Part shown: positions 10,902-22,136 of the stretch, piece by piece
Layout of the letters: the number at the start of each line of letters is the position of its first letter
How positions within the stretch are numbered: position 1 is the first letter of the stretch
NCBI GenBank assembly: GCA_902588315.1
Contig: CACIOP010000007.1
Span: 1-64,000 of the forward strand
Length of the DNA stretch: 64,000 nucleotides
Source: an uncultured Pelagibacteraceae bacterium
GTDB lineage: Bacteria; Pseudomonadota; Alphaproteobacteria; Pelagibacterales; Pelagibacteraceae
Reading direction: 5' to 3'
Program-made: the position numbers and the translations under genes
The notes under the pieces: generated by a model
What the model was told of the DNA's origin: nothing
The model's input: only the letters and a program-made list of their open reading frames with translations
The model's database searches: none

Positions 10902-12164
10902 ATGAAAGTCGGAATAATAGGAAGTGGAGGAAGAGAACATGCAATATGCCATTTTCTAAGTCAATCTAATAAGATTAGCAAAATATATTGTTTTCCAGGA
11001 AATGCTGGTACAAATGATATTGCAGAAAATATCTCTATTGATTTAGAAAATTTTGAAAATTTAAAAAAATTTATTTTTGATAATAAAATAAATTTAATTG
11101 TGATTGGTCCAGAAAAACCTTTGGTTGATGGTTTAACTGATTATCTTGAAAAACATAACATTCTAGTATTTGGTCCAAACAAAATTGCATCACAACTTGA
11201 GGGCTCAAAAATATTTACCAAACAACTTTGTAAAAAATTTAATATTCCAACAGCGAAATTTGGAATTTTTAATAACAGAGAAGAATCAATTAAATTTTTA
11301 AAAAATTCAAAATTTCCAATAGTAATCAAGGCTGACAATTTGGCTTCGGGAAAAGGTGTTTATATAAGTGAAAATGAAAAGGAAGCTCAAATTGCTGTTA
11401 ATGAAATTTTTGATGGAAAATTTGGTGAAGCAAAAAACTTATTAATTGAAGAGTTTTTATATGGTGAAGAAATGAGCTTTTTTACAATACATGACGGGAA
11501 ATGTTTTAAAAATTTTGGAACTGCTCAAGATCATAAAAGAGTACTTGAGGGTGATAAAGGAAAAAATACTGGCGGCATGGGTGCATACTCGCCATCTAGA
11601 TTAATAAACAATGAACTTGAGAAAAAAATAATTAATAAAATTATAAATCCTACTCTTAAGGGATTATCTGAATTAGGAGTAGAATATAAAGGGTTTTTAT
11701 ATGCTGGATTAATGATAGTGGAAAATGAACCATTTTTAATTGAATACAATGTAAGAATGGGAGACCCAGAATGTCAAACAATTCTTCCTAAACTAAAAAC
11801 TGATCTGTGTGACGTTATACTTGCTTGCTGCAAAAAAGAACTTAATAACCAAAGAATAGAATGGTCAAATAAAAAAAGTTTGTGCTTTGTGATTTGTTCA
11901 AATGGATATCCAGATACTTATGAAAAAAATGTAGAAATTCCAAATTTAGATAAAATTTTGCTTAAAAAAAACGAATATTTATTTCATGCAGGTACTTCTA
12001 ATAAAGATGATAAAATTTTTGCTATAGGAGGCAGAGTTTTAAATTTTGTTGGATTATCTGATGACTTTAGCTCTGCCAAAAGTAGCATTATAAATAATCT
12101 CAACAAATTAAATTGGTCTGGTGGTTTCTTTAGAAAAGATATTGGATTTAAAGTCATCAAGTGA
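10902..12164 (+). CDS. purD: Phosphoribosylamine-glycine ligase
   Basis: ATP-grasp enzyme of purine biosynthesis that joins glycine to phosphoribosylamine. I place the start at the ATG at 10902 (MKVGIIGSGGREHA), which gives the canonical PurD N-terminus. The ORF track's extra 19 residues begin at a TTG, are purely hydrophobic and overlap the divergent DUF2093 start. Signatures are GPEKPLVDGL, VIKADNLASGKGVY, GEEMSFF, DHKRVLEGDKGKNTGGMGAYSP and EYNVRMGDPECQ. The 420-residue length is normal. Its TGA overlaps the ATG of rsmD. Confidence 0.96.
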   Translation: MKVGIIGSGGREHAICHFLSQSNKISKIYCFPGNAGTNDIAENISIDLENFENLKKFIFDNKINLIVIGPEKPLVDGLTDYLEKHNILVFGPNKIASQLEGSKIFTKQLCKKFNIPTAKFGIFNNREESIKFLKNSKFPIVIKADNLASGKGVYISENEKEAQIAVNEIFDGKFGEAKNLLIEEFLYGEEMSFFTIHDGKCFKNFGTAQDHKRVLEGDKGKNTGGMGAYSPSRLINNELEKKIINKIINPTLKGLSELGVEYKGFLYAGLMIVENEPFLIEYNVRMGDPECQTILPKLKTDLCDVILACCKKELNNQRIEWSNKKSLCFVICSNGYPDTYEKNVEIPNLDKILLKKNEYLFHAGTSNKDDKIFAIGGRVLNFVGLSDDFSSAKSSIINNLNKLNWSGGFFRKDIGFKVIK

Positions 12165-12724
12165 TGAGGATAATATCTGGCAACTATAAAGGGAAAAAAA
12201 TTATTCAACCAAAAGATAAAGAAACTAGGCCATTAAAAGATTTAACAAAAGAGTCAATTTTCAACATAATTTTGCATTCAAATAAATTTAAAATTGATCT
12301 TAAAAAATCAAATATCTTAGATCTTTTTTCTGGTGTCGGTTCATTTGGTTTAGAATGCTTATCAAGGGGTGCTAAGAATGTAATTTTTATTGAAAATTAT
12401 ATCGGGGTATTACCTGCTTTAAAAAAAAACCTTTCGGATTTAAATATAAATAAAAATTACAAAGTAATAGATAGAGACATATATAATAAAAACTCATTAA
12501 AAAACTTAAATTGTATATTTGACATTATTTTCTTAGATCCTCCATATAAAGATAAAAATTTAGAATCTATTTTATTGAATATTAAAAATGAAAAAATACT
12601 GAATTCCGATGGTATTATAATATTGCATAGACATAAAAAAGAAAAAAATATTTTTTCATCTCAGTTTAAAATAATTGAAGAAAAAAAATATGGTATATCT
12701 AAAATAATATTTATGACTTTTTAG
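12164..12724 (+). CDS. rsmD: 16S rRNA (guanine966-N2)-methyltransferase RsmD
   Basis: SAM-dependent methyltransferase that modifies G966 of 16S rRNA. I prefer the ATG at 12164 over the upstream GTG at 12161 because it gives the usual RsmD beginning MRIISGNYKGKKI and forms a TGATG coupling with the purD stop. The SAM motif ILDLFSGVGSFGLECLSRGA and the catalytic IIFLDPPYKD (a D-P-P-Y form of the N/D-P-P-Y motif) are clear. The last 14 bases overlap antiparallel with the end of pgi. Confidence 0.93.
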   Translation: MRIISGNYKGKKIIQPKDKETRPLKDLTKESIFNIILHSNKFKIDLKKSNILDLFSGVGSFGLECLSRGAKNVIFIENYIGVLPALKKNLSDLNINKNYKVIDRDIYNKNSLKNLNCIFDIIFLDPPYKDKNLESILLNIKNEKILNSDGIIILHRHKKEKNIFSSQFKIIEEKKYGISKIIFMTF

Positions 12725-13874
12725 TTAATAATTTTTTTGTCTCATTTTTTATTAGCTCAACAGCAGGTTGGTCATAAGGATTTAAGTTTAAAGATTTTCC
12801 TAATAGAATTGTTTCTAAAATAAAAAAACAAAATAATTCTCCTAGAGTTTTTTCATCTCTCTTTTTGATTTCAAAACTTCTAAAGGGGATATTTTTTTTA
12901 AAGAAAACATTTTCTGTTGCATTTTTCTGTGAATATATAATATCTGATAAAGGTTTATTCGCTAAGTAATCTTTTGAAGAAAAGAAATTTTTTTTTTTAA
13001 GTTTTTTTGTATTTAAATCATTAACATAAAAAAAAGTATAAAAATTATTTTTAAACCCATCTAGATAAAGTTGCATAACACTATGATTGTCTTTTGGCAT
13101 ATTCGATACAATTGGTAATAAACCGGATTTTTTTTTACCCAAACTTTCTGCTATTAATTGCTGATACCATTTAAATAAATTTTCAGATCTCTCATCATAA
13201 TTGATTATTATTGAATTAAATTTTTTTTGCTTAATAAAATTAAGTGTTGAAGCTACACTAACTATTAGAGCATTTATAAATTTTTGATTTTTAATTAATG
13301 AGTTAAATTGTCTAAAATTATTTACATTTAATCCCATCAACTCTGCTGGAAGCATTCCTACTTCCGATAATACTGAATATCTGCCACCAATAAAATTATT
13401 GTGATGAATAATTTCCCCTTTAAGTTTCTGTGCTAATAAATAAAGATAATTTTTTTTATTCTCTGTGACAAAAATATTATTATCATTTTTTTTGATAAAT
13501 ATATTTGCGTTAATTATAGTTTCTATAGTTTCGCCAGATTTTGAAATTATTAAATTAGTATATTTTTTACCTTTAGTATGATTTTTTGTTGGCTGTAAAT
13601 TATCAATAAATCTAAAATTTTTGTCTATTTTTTTTCTTAAAAAATCAAATATTGCTTGAGATCCCAGACTAGAACCTCCCATGCCAATAACTTTAAAATT
13701 ATAGCTTTTCTTAAATTTATTTAATTGTTTTTTTGAAAAACTATTCTTATACGATTTTTTTAAAGAATTAAGAATTTCATTATCTTCTCTGATTAAATTT
13801 AAAAAAAGTTTTTGTAACTTGGAACCCTTATTTTTATTTTTAAAATTCTTAAGCTTAATTCCAGCTGTTAACAT
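12711..13874 (-). CDS. pgi: Glucose-6-phosphate isomerase, compact form
   Basis: Interconverts glucose-6-phosphate and fructose-6-phosphate. Sugar-isomerase motifs are all visible: VIGMGGSSLGSQA, IISKSGETIET, GGRYSVLSEVG, KDNHSVMQLYLDG and NPYDQPAVELIK. At 387 residues it is much shorter than the roughly 550-residue enterobacterial enzyme, lacking much of the N-terminal region, but the catalytic segments are retained. Its ATG overlaps the stop of the BamF-like gene by one base, and its 3' end overlaps rsmD by 14 bp. Confidence 0.93.
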   Translation of the reverse strand: MLTAGIKLKNFKNKNKGSKLQKLFLNLIREDNEILNSLKKSYKNSFSKKQLNKFKKSYNFKVIGMGGSSLGSQAIFDFLRKKIDKNFRFIDNLQPTKNHTKGKKYTNLIISKSGETIETIINANIFIKKNDNNIFVTENKKNYLYLLAQKLKGEIIHHNNFIGGRYSVLSEVGMLPAELMGLNVNNFRQFNSLIKNQKFINALIVSVASTLNFIKQKKFNSIIINYDERSENLFKWYQQLIAESLGKKKSGLLPIVSNMPKDNHSVMQLYLDGFKNNFYTFFYVNDLNTKKLKKKNFFSSKDYLANKPLSDIIYSQKNATENVFFKKNIPFRSFEIKKRDEKTLGELFCFFILETILLGKSLNLNPYDQPAVELIKNETKKLLTKKS

Positions 13875-14191
13875 TAATTATTTTTTATTTTTTCTAAAAG
13901 GCTTTTTTCAAAATTTTGACTTTCACTTTTTTGACCATTATTATTAGTATTTCCATCATCAGTAATAATTAGATTTTTAATTTTATCACTTTGTTGTTGT
14001 ACTTCATTTTTTTCTGAATTTGGGACCGGTAACTCTCCATAATCAGGTGGCATTATTAATGGGGATTTTTTTTCAACTAAAAATTCATCACTATTATCTT
14101 TTTTTTGATTTTTAAAACCTTCTTTTAGAGTGCCACATGATTGTAGTAGTAAAATAAAAATTAAATAAAAGGCTATTTTATTGTTAGTCAT
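13874..14191 (-). CDS. BamF-like small outer-membrane lipoprotein (DUF3035)
   Basis: A 105-residue predicted lipoprotein. A short signal sequence ends in a lipobox LLLQSCGTL, with the lipidated Cys near residue 19. The motif [22 protein letters not shown] is the hallmark of the alphaproteobacterial DUF3035/BamF family, linked to the beta-barrel assembly (BAM) complex. The C-terminus is polar and probably disordered. It overlaps lspA, which encodes the lipoprotein signal peptidase, by 4 bp, a fitting neighbour for a lipoprotein. Family assignment is from recalled motif resemblance. Confidence 0.78.
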   Translation of the reverse strand: MTNNKIAFYLIFILLLQSCGTLKEGFKNQKKDNSDEFLVEKKSPLIMPPDYGELPVPNSEKNEVQQQSDKIKNLIITDDGNTNNNGQKSESQNFEKSLLEKIKNN

Positions 14192-14682
14192 AATTTTTCT
14201 TTATTATTATCAATAATTTCTAAAAATATCACAAAAATTACTCCAATAGTTATAAAAATGTCTGCAACATTAAATATAAACCAATGAAAATCCCCAACAT
14301 GAAAATCGATAAAATCTGGTACAGCTTTATACATTAACCTATCAAATATATTGCCCAAAGCTCCACCTAAAATCAATAATAGTGCATATTTTTTAAAACC
14401 AGAACTTTTTAATATCATTACGATAATAAAAAAAATTATTAAAATTATTAAAAAAGTTAATAAATTGTATAAGTTATCTTGGTCAAAAGATAAAAGTCCA
14501 AATGCAATTCCTTCATTCCAGATCAAACTAACATTTAGATATTTTGATGAAAATATTTCAGATCCAAAAAATTTTTTGTCTAAATTAATTACATAAATTT
14601 TAGAAATTCTATCAAGAAAAAAAATAAGTAAAATCAAAAATAAATTAATAATAAAATTTTTTCCTAAGTTTTTTATTATCAT
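14188..14682 (-). CDS. lspA: Lipoprotein signal peptidase II
   Basis: Inner-membrane aspartyl protease that cleaves prolipoprotein signal peptides. There are four membrane helices. The catalytic Asp motifs are present as [21 protein letters not shown] and [13 protein letters not shown]. The N-terminal [11 protein letters not shown] and [10 protein letters not shown] also match. Length 164 is normal. It lies between ileS and the BamF-like lipoprotein; the ileS-lspA adjacency is widespread in bacteria. Confidence 0.96.
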   Translation of the reverse strand: MIIKNLGKNFIINLFLILLIFFLDRISKIYVINLDKKFFGSEIFSSKYLNVSLIWNEGIAFGLLSFDQDNLYNLLTFLIILIIFFIIVMILKSSGFKKYALLLILGGALGNIFDRLMYKAVPDFIDFHVGDFHWFIFNVADIFITIGVIFVIFLEIIDNNKEKL

Positions 14683-14684
14683 TC

Positions 14685-17411
14685 CTAATTCAAAGCACAG
14701 TTAGCTCTATCACAAGGTGTTTCTTTAATCTTCCAACAAATCGAGCACTTTGATCCTTTTGCTTTAGAAGTGATTGCTGCTGTTTCAAAATCATCTTTAT
14801 AAATAACTTCAGCCTTAGAGGTAATACAAAGTTCAGAAAAATCTGTATTTTCTGTGAGATTTTTTAATTTTTTACTCAACTGTATTTTTAAATCTGCCTC
14901 TAAGCTTGATCCAATTTCTTTACTAGCTCTTTTTTCCTCAATACTTATGTTGCAAATATTTCTGATTTTAATTAACTCACTCCATTTTTCGCTAAGTTTT
15001 AGATTTTTAAATTTATCAGGAAATTCTAAAAATTTTTCAAGATGAATACTTTTTTGATCTTTAAATAATAATTTAAAAATTTCCTCAGTTGTAAAAGATA
15101 AAATAGGAGCAAACCATTTTAATAATGCGTTTAAAATTATATTAAGAAGTACAATTGTTGATTTTCTTTTTTCTGAATTTATGGGATCACAATAGAGATT
15201 GTCTTTTCTAATATCGAAATAAAAAGCAGATAAATCAACAGTACAAAAATTTAATAATTCTTTATATAAATTATGAAAATCATAATTGTTAAAATATTTT
15301 TTAAAATTATCATTTAAAATATAAATTTTATGGAGCATTAATTGCTCTAACTCAGGTAATGCATTTACATCTAAATCATCAAAGTTTATCGTTTCAAAAT
15401 TATCATTTATATTTCCAAGCAAGTATCTAAATGTATTTCTTATCTTTCTATATGAGTCAGCGTGTTGATCTAATATTGAATAATCTATTCTTAAATCTTC
15501 TGCGTAATTTGAAGATGCGACCCATATCCTTAAAATGTCAGCACCATATTTTTTTAAAATATCCTCCGGTGCAATTACGTTCCCTAAAGATTTTGACATT
15601 TTTAAACCTTTACCATCTACAACAAATCCATGAGATAAAATTGCCTCAAATGGTGCTTTTCCTCTAGTTCCGCAAGACTCTAATAAAGATGAATGAAACC
15701 AGCCTCTATGTTGGTCTGATCCCTCTAAATACATCGATGCTGGCCATTTTAAATCATCTCTTTTTTCCAACACAAATGAATGAGTAGAACCACTATCAAA
15801 CCAAACCTCAACAATATCACTTAATTTTAGATAATCATCAGCTTTATACTTGTTCCCTAAAAATCTTTGAGGATCATCTGAAAACCAACAATCTGAGCCT
15901 TCTTTTTCGTAAATAGAAGCTATATTTTCTATAACCTCATCATCAACTAAAATTTTTTTTGTTTTTTTATTTACAAAAATTGGAAGAGGTACTCCCCAAA
16001 CTCTTTGTCTGGAGACACACCAATCAGGTCTTGTTTCTATCATTGATTTTAATCTTTCTTTTCCTTTACTTGGATAAAAAGTGGTTTCATCAATAGCCTT
16101 TAATGCTTTATCTCTTAATTTATGACTTTCCATTGAAATAAACCATTGTGGAGTGGCTCTATGAACAAGTGGAGCCTTAGATCTCCATGAATGAGGATAA
16201 GAATGAATTAGCTCACCATTAAATAATAAATTTTTTTGTTCTCTAAGTTTTTCAATTACAATAGGATTTGCTTTAAAAATATGAATTCCTTCAAACAATT
16301 TCACATTGTTTGTATATTTACCATCTCCATCAACTGTTTCTATCGCTTTAATACTGTTACTCAAACAAAGATTAAAGTCATCTGGTCCATGACTTGGAGC
16401 ACAATGAACTATTCCAGTTCCTTGCTCAGTAGTTACAAATCTAGCCTCGAGCATTGGAATGTCATGATCATAACCAAGATTTAAAAAGGGGTGACTACAA
16501 ATAGTATTATTAAACTCTTTTCCTTTAAATTTCTGTATTATTTTATACTTATTTAGTTCACATTCTTTAACAACTGACTCTAATAAAGCTTCTGCAATAA
16601 CAATTTTTCTATTTTTAAAATCACTTTCATCTTTTATTTCTAAAGTAATATAATCAAGAGACTCATTATATGCTAAAGCTTTATTGGCAGGTATTGTCCA
16701 TGGAGTTGTTGTCCAAATAACTATTTCACTTCCAACTAAATCTTTCAAATTAGAAGATTTAACTTTAAACGAAGTATAAATTGTATCTGATTTATGATCT
16801 TGATATTCTACCTCTGCATCTGCAAGTGCAGTCTTCTCAACTGTTGACCATAAAACTGGTTTAAAACCTTTGTATAAACTTCCTTCTTTTAAAAATTTAC
16901 CAAGCTCCCTAACTATTTGGGCTTCTGCATTAAAACTCATTGTTGAATAATAATTTTCCCAATCCCCTACAACACCCAATCTTTTAAATTGATTTTTGTG
17001 AACTTCAATCCACTTCTCAGCAAATGTTCTGCATTCTTTCCTAAACTCAACAATTGGAACTTCATTTTTGTTTTTTTTGTTTTTTTTATACTGTTCCTCA
17101 ATTTTCCATTCAATTGGTAATCCGTGACAATCCCAGCCCGGAACATAAATAGAGTCTTTTCCATCCATTTGATGAAATTTTACAATTATATCTTTAAGAA
17201 TTTTATTCAGAGCTGTCCCCATGTGAATATTTCCATTCGCATAAGGAGGGCCATCATGTAAAACGAATTTTTCTCTTCCTTTACTTAGGTTTCTTAATTC
17301 ATCGTAAAGATTTATTTTTTTCCAATATTCAAGAATTTCTGGTTCTCTGGTAGGCAGATTGGCTTTCATTGAAAAAGCTGTTTTTGGAAGATTTATTTGT
17401 GATTTAGTCAT
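14685..17411 (-). CDS. ileS: Isoleucyl-tRNA synthetase
   Basis: Class I aminoacyl-tRNA synthetase charging tRNA-Ile. The HIGH-type motif is [15 protein letters not shown], the KMSKS loop is [14 protein letters not shown], and the editing (CP1) domain includes [16 protein letters not shown]. The tail has a four-cysteine zinc-binding segment, [17 protein letters not shown]. At 908 residues it is a full-length bacterial-type IleS. It is preceded by ribF with no gap and followed by lspA after two bases. Confidence 0.97.
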   Translation of the reverse strand: MTKSQINLPKTAFSMKANLPTREPEILEYWKKINLYDELRNLSKGREKFVLHDGPPYANGNIHMGTALNKILKDIIVKFHQMDGKDSIYVPGWDCHGLPIEWKIEEQYKKNKKNKNEVPIVEFRKECRTFAEKWIEVHKNQFKRLGVVGDWENYYSTMSFNAEAQIVRELGKFLKEGSLYKGFKPVLWSTVEKTALADAEVEYQDHKSDTIYTSFKVKSSNLKDLVGSEIVIWTTTPWTIPANKALAYNESLDYITLEIKDESDFKNRKIVIAEALLESVVKECELNKYKIIQKFKGKEFNNTICSHPFLNLGYDHDIPMLEARFVTTEQGTGIVHCAPSHGPDDFNLCLSNSIKAIETVDGDGKYTNNVKLFEGIHIFKANPIVIEKLREQKNLLFNGELIHSYPHSWRSKAPLVHRATPQWFISMESHKLRDKALKAIDETTFYPSKGKERLKSMIETRPDWCVSRQRVWGVPLPIFVNKKTKKILVDDEVIENIASIYEKEGSDCWFSDDPQRFLGNKYKADDYLKLSDIVEVWFDSGSTHSFVLEKRDDLKWPASMYLEGSDQHRGWFHSSLLESCGTRGKAPFEAILSHGFVVDGKGLKMSKSLGNVIAPEDILKKYGADILRIWVASSNYAEDLRIDYSILDQHADSYRKIRNTFRYLLGNINDNFETINFDDLDVNALPELEQLMLHKIYILNDNFKKYFNNYDFHNLYKELLNFCTVDLSAFYFDIRKDNLYCDPINSEKRKSTIVLLNIILNALLKWFAPILSFTTEEIFKLLFKDQKSIHLEKFLEFPDKFKNLKLSEKWSELIKIRNICNISIEEKRASKEIGSSLEADLKIQLSKKLKNLTENTDFSELCITSKAEVIYKDDFETAAITSKAKGSKCSICWKIKETPCDRANCALN

Positions 17412-18332
17412 TTAGTTTTTTTTGGCAATATATAAATCTTTTTTTATTTGAGCTCTTAATTCATCAACATTATTAAATTTTTTTTCTTTCCTTATAAACT
17501 TTAAAAACTCTACTGATAAAAGTTTATTATAAAGATTTCCAGAAAAATTAAATAAATGTACTTCTAATAATATTTTTTTTTGATTAAATGTTGGTCTATA
17601 TCCAAGATTAGCAATTCCTTTAAGAAATTTCTTACTATTTTTTCTCAAAACCTTTACAGCATAAACTCCTGGTTTAGCTAAAATATAATCATCAATGTCT
17701 ATATTACAGGTTGGAAAACCAATTTTTTTTCCTACCTGCCTTCCTTTTTTAACAGTCCCTTCTATGGCCCAATTTCTATTTAAAAGTTTATTTGCTTTTT
17801 CTAAAAATCCATTTTCTAGGAGATTTCTAATTAGAGATGAGGATATAATTTGTTTACTCTTAATCAATGGGTTAGGTTTAACAACTTTATAATTAAAGAT
17901 TTTCTGATATTTAATCAATAAATCAACATCTCCTTCTCTCATATTCCCAAATTTAAAATTATTACTAACAAAAATAAACTTAGAATTTAATTTTTTATAC
18001 AAAATTTCTTTTACAAAATTAAAAGCTTTGGTTTTTGAAAATTTTTTATCAAATTTTTTTGTTATAACAAAATCAACTTTTAAATTATTAAGTAATTTTA
18101 TTTTTTGAGTAACATTTGATAGTCTAAAATTTTTAAGTTTTTTATTAAAAAACATCTTTGGCATTGGATTAAAATTTACTACACCAATTTTTAATTTATA
18201 TTTTTTCTTATATGTTTGTGCTAATTGAAATAATTTTTGATGTCCCAGATGTAAACCATCAAAATTACCAATCAAAATAATTGAACCTCTGTGTTTTTTT
18301 TTAATATTAAAATTATAATAATGTTTTACCAT
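17412..18332 (-). CDS. ribF: Bifunctional riboflavin kinase/FAD synthetase
   Basis: Converts riboflavin to FMN and FAD. The N-terminal adenylyltransferase domain (about 15-180) carries ILIGNFDGLHLGHQKLF. The C-terminal riboflavin kinase domain has GTVKKGRQVGKKIGFPTCNI, GVYAVKV and EVHLFNFSGNLYNKLLSVEF. Length 306 is typical. It sits in the common ribF-ileS-lspA order and overlaps the upstream HAD gene by 7 bp. Confidence 0.95.
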   Translation of the reverse strand: MVKHYYNFNIKKKHRGSIILIGNFDGLHLGHQKLFQLAQTYKKKYKLKIGVVNFNPMPKMFFNKKLKNFRLSNVTQKIKLLNNLKVDFVITKKFDKKFSKTKAFNFVKEILYKKLNSKFIFVSNNFKFGNMREGDVDLLIKYQKIFNYKVVKPNPLIKSKQIISSSLIRNLLENGFLEKANKLLNRNWAIEGTVKKGRQVGKKIGFPTCNIDIDDYILAKPGVYAVKVLRKNSKKFLKGIANLGYRPTFNQKKILLEVHLFNFSGNLYNKLLSVEFLKFIRKEKKFNNVDELRAQIKKDLYIAKKN

Positions 18333-19144
18333 TTTAAATCCGACTGAATAAAATTAACTATTACTTCATATTCTTTTGCAACCTTTTTTACTCCTTTGTT
18401 GCTAATTTCATTTCTATGTATTCCATTAGAAATTAATAGAGAATGATAGTTTAAAAGATTTGCACCTCTTATATCTGTATTTAAGTTGTCGCCAATTGCT
18501 AATATTTTTTTATTTTTATTATCTATTGACTGATTATAAACTTCAGGGTGAGGTTTTCCAAAATAAATTACTTCACCTCCCATCTTTTCAAAAACCATCG
18601 CAACAGAGCCAGCACACAACTCTCTAATATTGCCTCTATCAACAATTAAATCTGGATTTGTACAAATCATTTTTTTATTTATATGTTGATCAAATAAAGT
18701 CTTATAATAATTTAAGTCCTTGTCATGCTCATCAAATAATCCTGTACATAATAAATATTCACTTTCTTCAATATTTTTACAATTATTTTTTTCAAACAAG
18801 CTAAATAAATCAAAATCTTTTGGTGGTCCGATGTGATAAAAATTTTTCAATAATAAATTTTTTTTTAAATAAGTGAGTGCTGCCTCTCCTGAGGTAAATA
18901 CATGTTCTCTAAAATTTTTAGGCATTCCCATCTTTTGCAAGAAATTTTTAACTGTTAGATTAGGCCTTGGGGCATTAGTTAAAAGTACAAAATTTTTATC
19001 TTTTTTTGAGAGCTCCAAAAGAACATTTAATGCTTGTTGATGCAATTTTACGCCGTTATGCATTACTCCCCATAAATCTATATAAAAAAGATCATAATTG
19101 TCTGCAATTGATCGTAATCCATTTAAATCTAAATTTTTGGTCAT
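18326..19144 (-). CDS. HAD-superfamily class IIA hydrolase (TIGR01459-like)
   Basis: HAD phosphatase with a class IIA cap, of the alphaproteobacterial TIGR01459-like group. Motif I is FYIDLWGVMHNG, motif II is VLLTNAPRP, and the last motifs are YFGKPHPEVY and ILAIGDNLNTDIRGA. The substrate is unknown; relatives include phosphoglycolate and nucleotide phosphatases. It is first in the minus-strand run leading to ribF-ileS and divergent from groES, with 122 bp between them. Confidence 0.85.
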   Translation of the reverse strand: MTKNLDLNGLRSIADNYDLFYIDLWGVMHNGVKLHQQALNVLLELSKKDKNFVLLTNAPRPNLTVKNFLQKMGMPKNFREHVFTSGEAALTYLKKNLLLKNFYHIGPPKDFDLFSLFEKNNCKNIEESEYLLCTGLFDEHDKDLNYYKTLFDQHINKKMICTNPDLIVDRGNIRELCAGSVAMVFEKMGGEVIYFGKPHPEVYNQSIDNKNKKILAIGDNLNTDIRGANLLNYHSLLISNGIHRNEISNKGVKKVAKEYEVIVNFIQSDLKW

Positions 19145-19211
19145 ATTTTAAGGTATAAACCATAAAATCTCGAATTTGCTAGCAATATTAATATCCTCAG
19201 TCGTTTATAAT

Positions 19212-19239
19212 CTTGAAATAGACGCTGAAATATCTATAT
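19212..19239 (+). promoter_or_regulatory. Sigma-32 (RpoH)-type promoter of groES-groEL
   Basis: CTTGAA at 19212-19217 and CTATAT at 19234-19239, separated by 16 bases, match the alphaproteobacterial RpoH pattern (CTTG, 17-18 bases, CYTATnT). It lies 28 bp upstream of the groES start, with an AAGGAG ribosome binding site at 19256-19261. No CIRCE inverted repeat for HrcA is visible in the gap, so heat induction probably rests on RpoH alone. Confidence 0.7.
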
Positions 19240-19266
19240 GAAGCACATATTTATAAAGGAGAATTT

Positions 19267-19557
19267 ATGAAGTTCAAACCGTTACATGATCGAGTTTTAA
19301 TCGAAGTATTAGACAGCAGTGAAAAAACTGCCGGGGGTATAATTATACCTGATACTGCTCAAGAAAAACCTCAAGAAGGTAAAGTTGTTGCAGTAGGTGG
19401 AGGAGCAAAGACAGAAGATGGAAAAATAATTCCAATGGATGTCAAAGTTGGTGATAAAGTTTTGTTTGGCAAATGGTCAGGAACTGAAGTCAAAATTAAT
19501 GGCAAGGAATACAGCATAATGAAAGAGTCTGACATTATGGGTATTTCAGGTAAGTAA
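19267..19557 (+). CDS. groES: Co-chaperonin GroES
   Basis: A 96-residue lid of the GroEL chaperonin. [16 protein letters not shown], the mobile loop around [22 protein letters not shown] and [15 protein letters not shown] are typical. It has a strong AAGGAG site five bases before the ATG. It forms a two-gene operon with groEL 22 bp downstream under a predicted heat-shock promoter. Confidence 0.98.
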   Translation: MKFKPLHDRVLIEVLDSSEKTAGGIIIPDTAQEKPQEGKVVAVGGGAKTEDGKIIPMDVKVGDKVLFGKWSGTEVKINGKEYSIMKESDIMGISGK

Positions 19558-19567
19558 TTTAATTTAA

Positions 19568-21241
<1,674 letters not shown>

Positions 21242-21290
21242 TACAGTTCCCCACCTGAACACTCTTAGTACTAGAGTTAAACATATTATA

Positions 21291-21324
21291 AACCCTCAGA
21301 ACCAATGTTTTGAGGGTTTTTTTT
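21291..21324 (+). terminator. Intrinsic terminator after groEL
   Basis: AACCCTCA and TGAGGGTT form an 8-bp stem around a short loop, followed directly by a run of T. It lies 50 bp after the groEL stop and would end the groES-groEL transcript before the convergent FkbM gene. Confidence 0.85.
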
Positions 21325-21328
21325 GAAA

Positions 21329-21997
21329 TTAATTCTTATTTTTTCTTTCAAATATATGTGACAATGATTTTTCCTCTAAAAGTTTATAATTATTCTCATA
21401 TAAATAATTATAAATATCTAACTTATTTTCTTGCGACACCTCAATGTTAATTAACTTTGGAGTATATTTTTTCAAGTCAATAGTTTTCAATATTTTGTAG
21501 TCATTACCTTCACAATCTATATTCAAAAAATCGAAGTTTTCTTTTATTAATTCCGAAAAGAGTTGTGCCTTAACATTTATTTTTTTTATATTTTTAAATT
21601 TAAAGTTTTTATAATTTTCTGGATTAACTGAATTAAGTGCACTAAAATAATTATCAAAATAAACTGTAACTTCCTCTTTTTTATCTGATAAACACGCTGT
21701 GATATTAAGGTCTTTTTTTCTCGAAGCATTAAATAAATCTATGGTAATCGGATTTAAATCTATATTATAACCAGTCCAACCCTTTTTATGCAGCAAAACA
21801 GTATTATTGTATTTTATTGGATGATAACAGCCAATATCAACATATTTGCCAATATAATTTTTGAAAAATTTGTCAATTATTAAATCTTCACCAAACTGTG
21901 AATAAGATTTTTTATTTAAAAATTTATATTTTAAACTGAAATAATATAAATATAATTTAAATATAATTTTAGATTTAATTAAATATTTTTTTTTCAT
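21329..21997 (-). CDS. FkbM-family SAM-dependent methyltransferase
   Basis: A 222-residue protein with the FkbM methyltransferase pattern: YSQFGEDLIID, the SAM-binding strand YVDIGCYHPIKYNNTVLLHKKGW, NIDLNP, and LNIDCEGNDYKILKTI. FkbM-type enzymes O-methylate sugars or small molecules and are frequent in bacterial surface-glycan loci. It lies downstream of, and on the same strand as, the MBOAT/ACP/ligase/SGNH cassette, 128 bp after the MBOAT stop, so a joint role in decorating a surface polysaccharide is plausible but inferred. It is strongly AT-rich like its upstream neighbours. Confidence 0.85.
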   Translation of the reverse strand: MKKKYLIKSKIIFKLYLYYFSLKYKFLNKKSYSQFGEDLIIDKFFKNYIGKYVDIGCYHPIKYNNTVLLHKKGWTGYNIDLNPITIDLFNASRKKDLNITACLSDKKEEVTVYFDNYFSALNSVNPENYKNFKFKNIKKINVKAQLFSELIKENFDFLNIDCEGNDYKILKTIDLKKYTPKLINIEVSQENKLDIYNYLYENNYKLLEEKSLSHIFERKNKN

Positions 21998-22031
21998 TTT
22001 AATTTTTTTTATTTATGATTAATATTAGAAT

Positions 22032-22136
22032 ATGTCTAAAAGATATAGTGGAAAATCATTTAAAGATAGAAGTATTAAAAAAAAACCAAAGTTAACACTT
22101 AAAGAAAAAAGAAAGAAAAAAAAATCTAAAATTTAA
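22032..22136 (+). CDS. Candidate 34-residue very basic small protein
   Basis: Not in the ORF track. An ATG at 22032 opens MSKRYSGKSFKDRSIKKKPKLTLKEKRKKKKSKI and then TAA. It lies in the only real gap of the minus-strand glycan island, between the FkbM start and the MBOAT stop, and overlaps the MBOAT 3' end by 11 bp antiparallel. The first half (SKRYSGKSFKDRS) is not simple low complexity. No clear ribosome binding site is seen. It could be a genuine small nucleic-acid-binding protein or a chance ORF in A-rich DNA. Confidence 0.35.
   Translation: MSKRYSGKSFKDRSIKKKPKLTLKEKRKKKKSKI

Noticed and set aside
12711-13874. pgi as a truncated pseudogene because of its short length
   Set aside because: All sugar-isomerase motifs are intact and the frame is complete; it is better read as a compact form.
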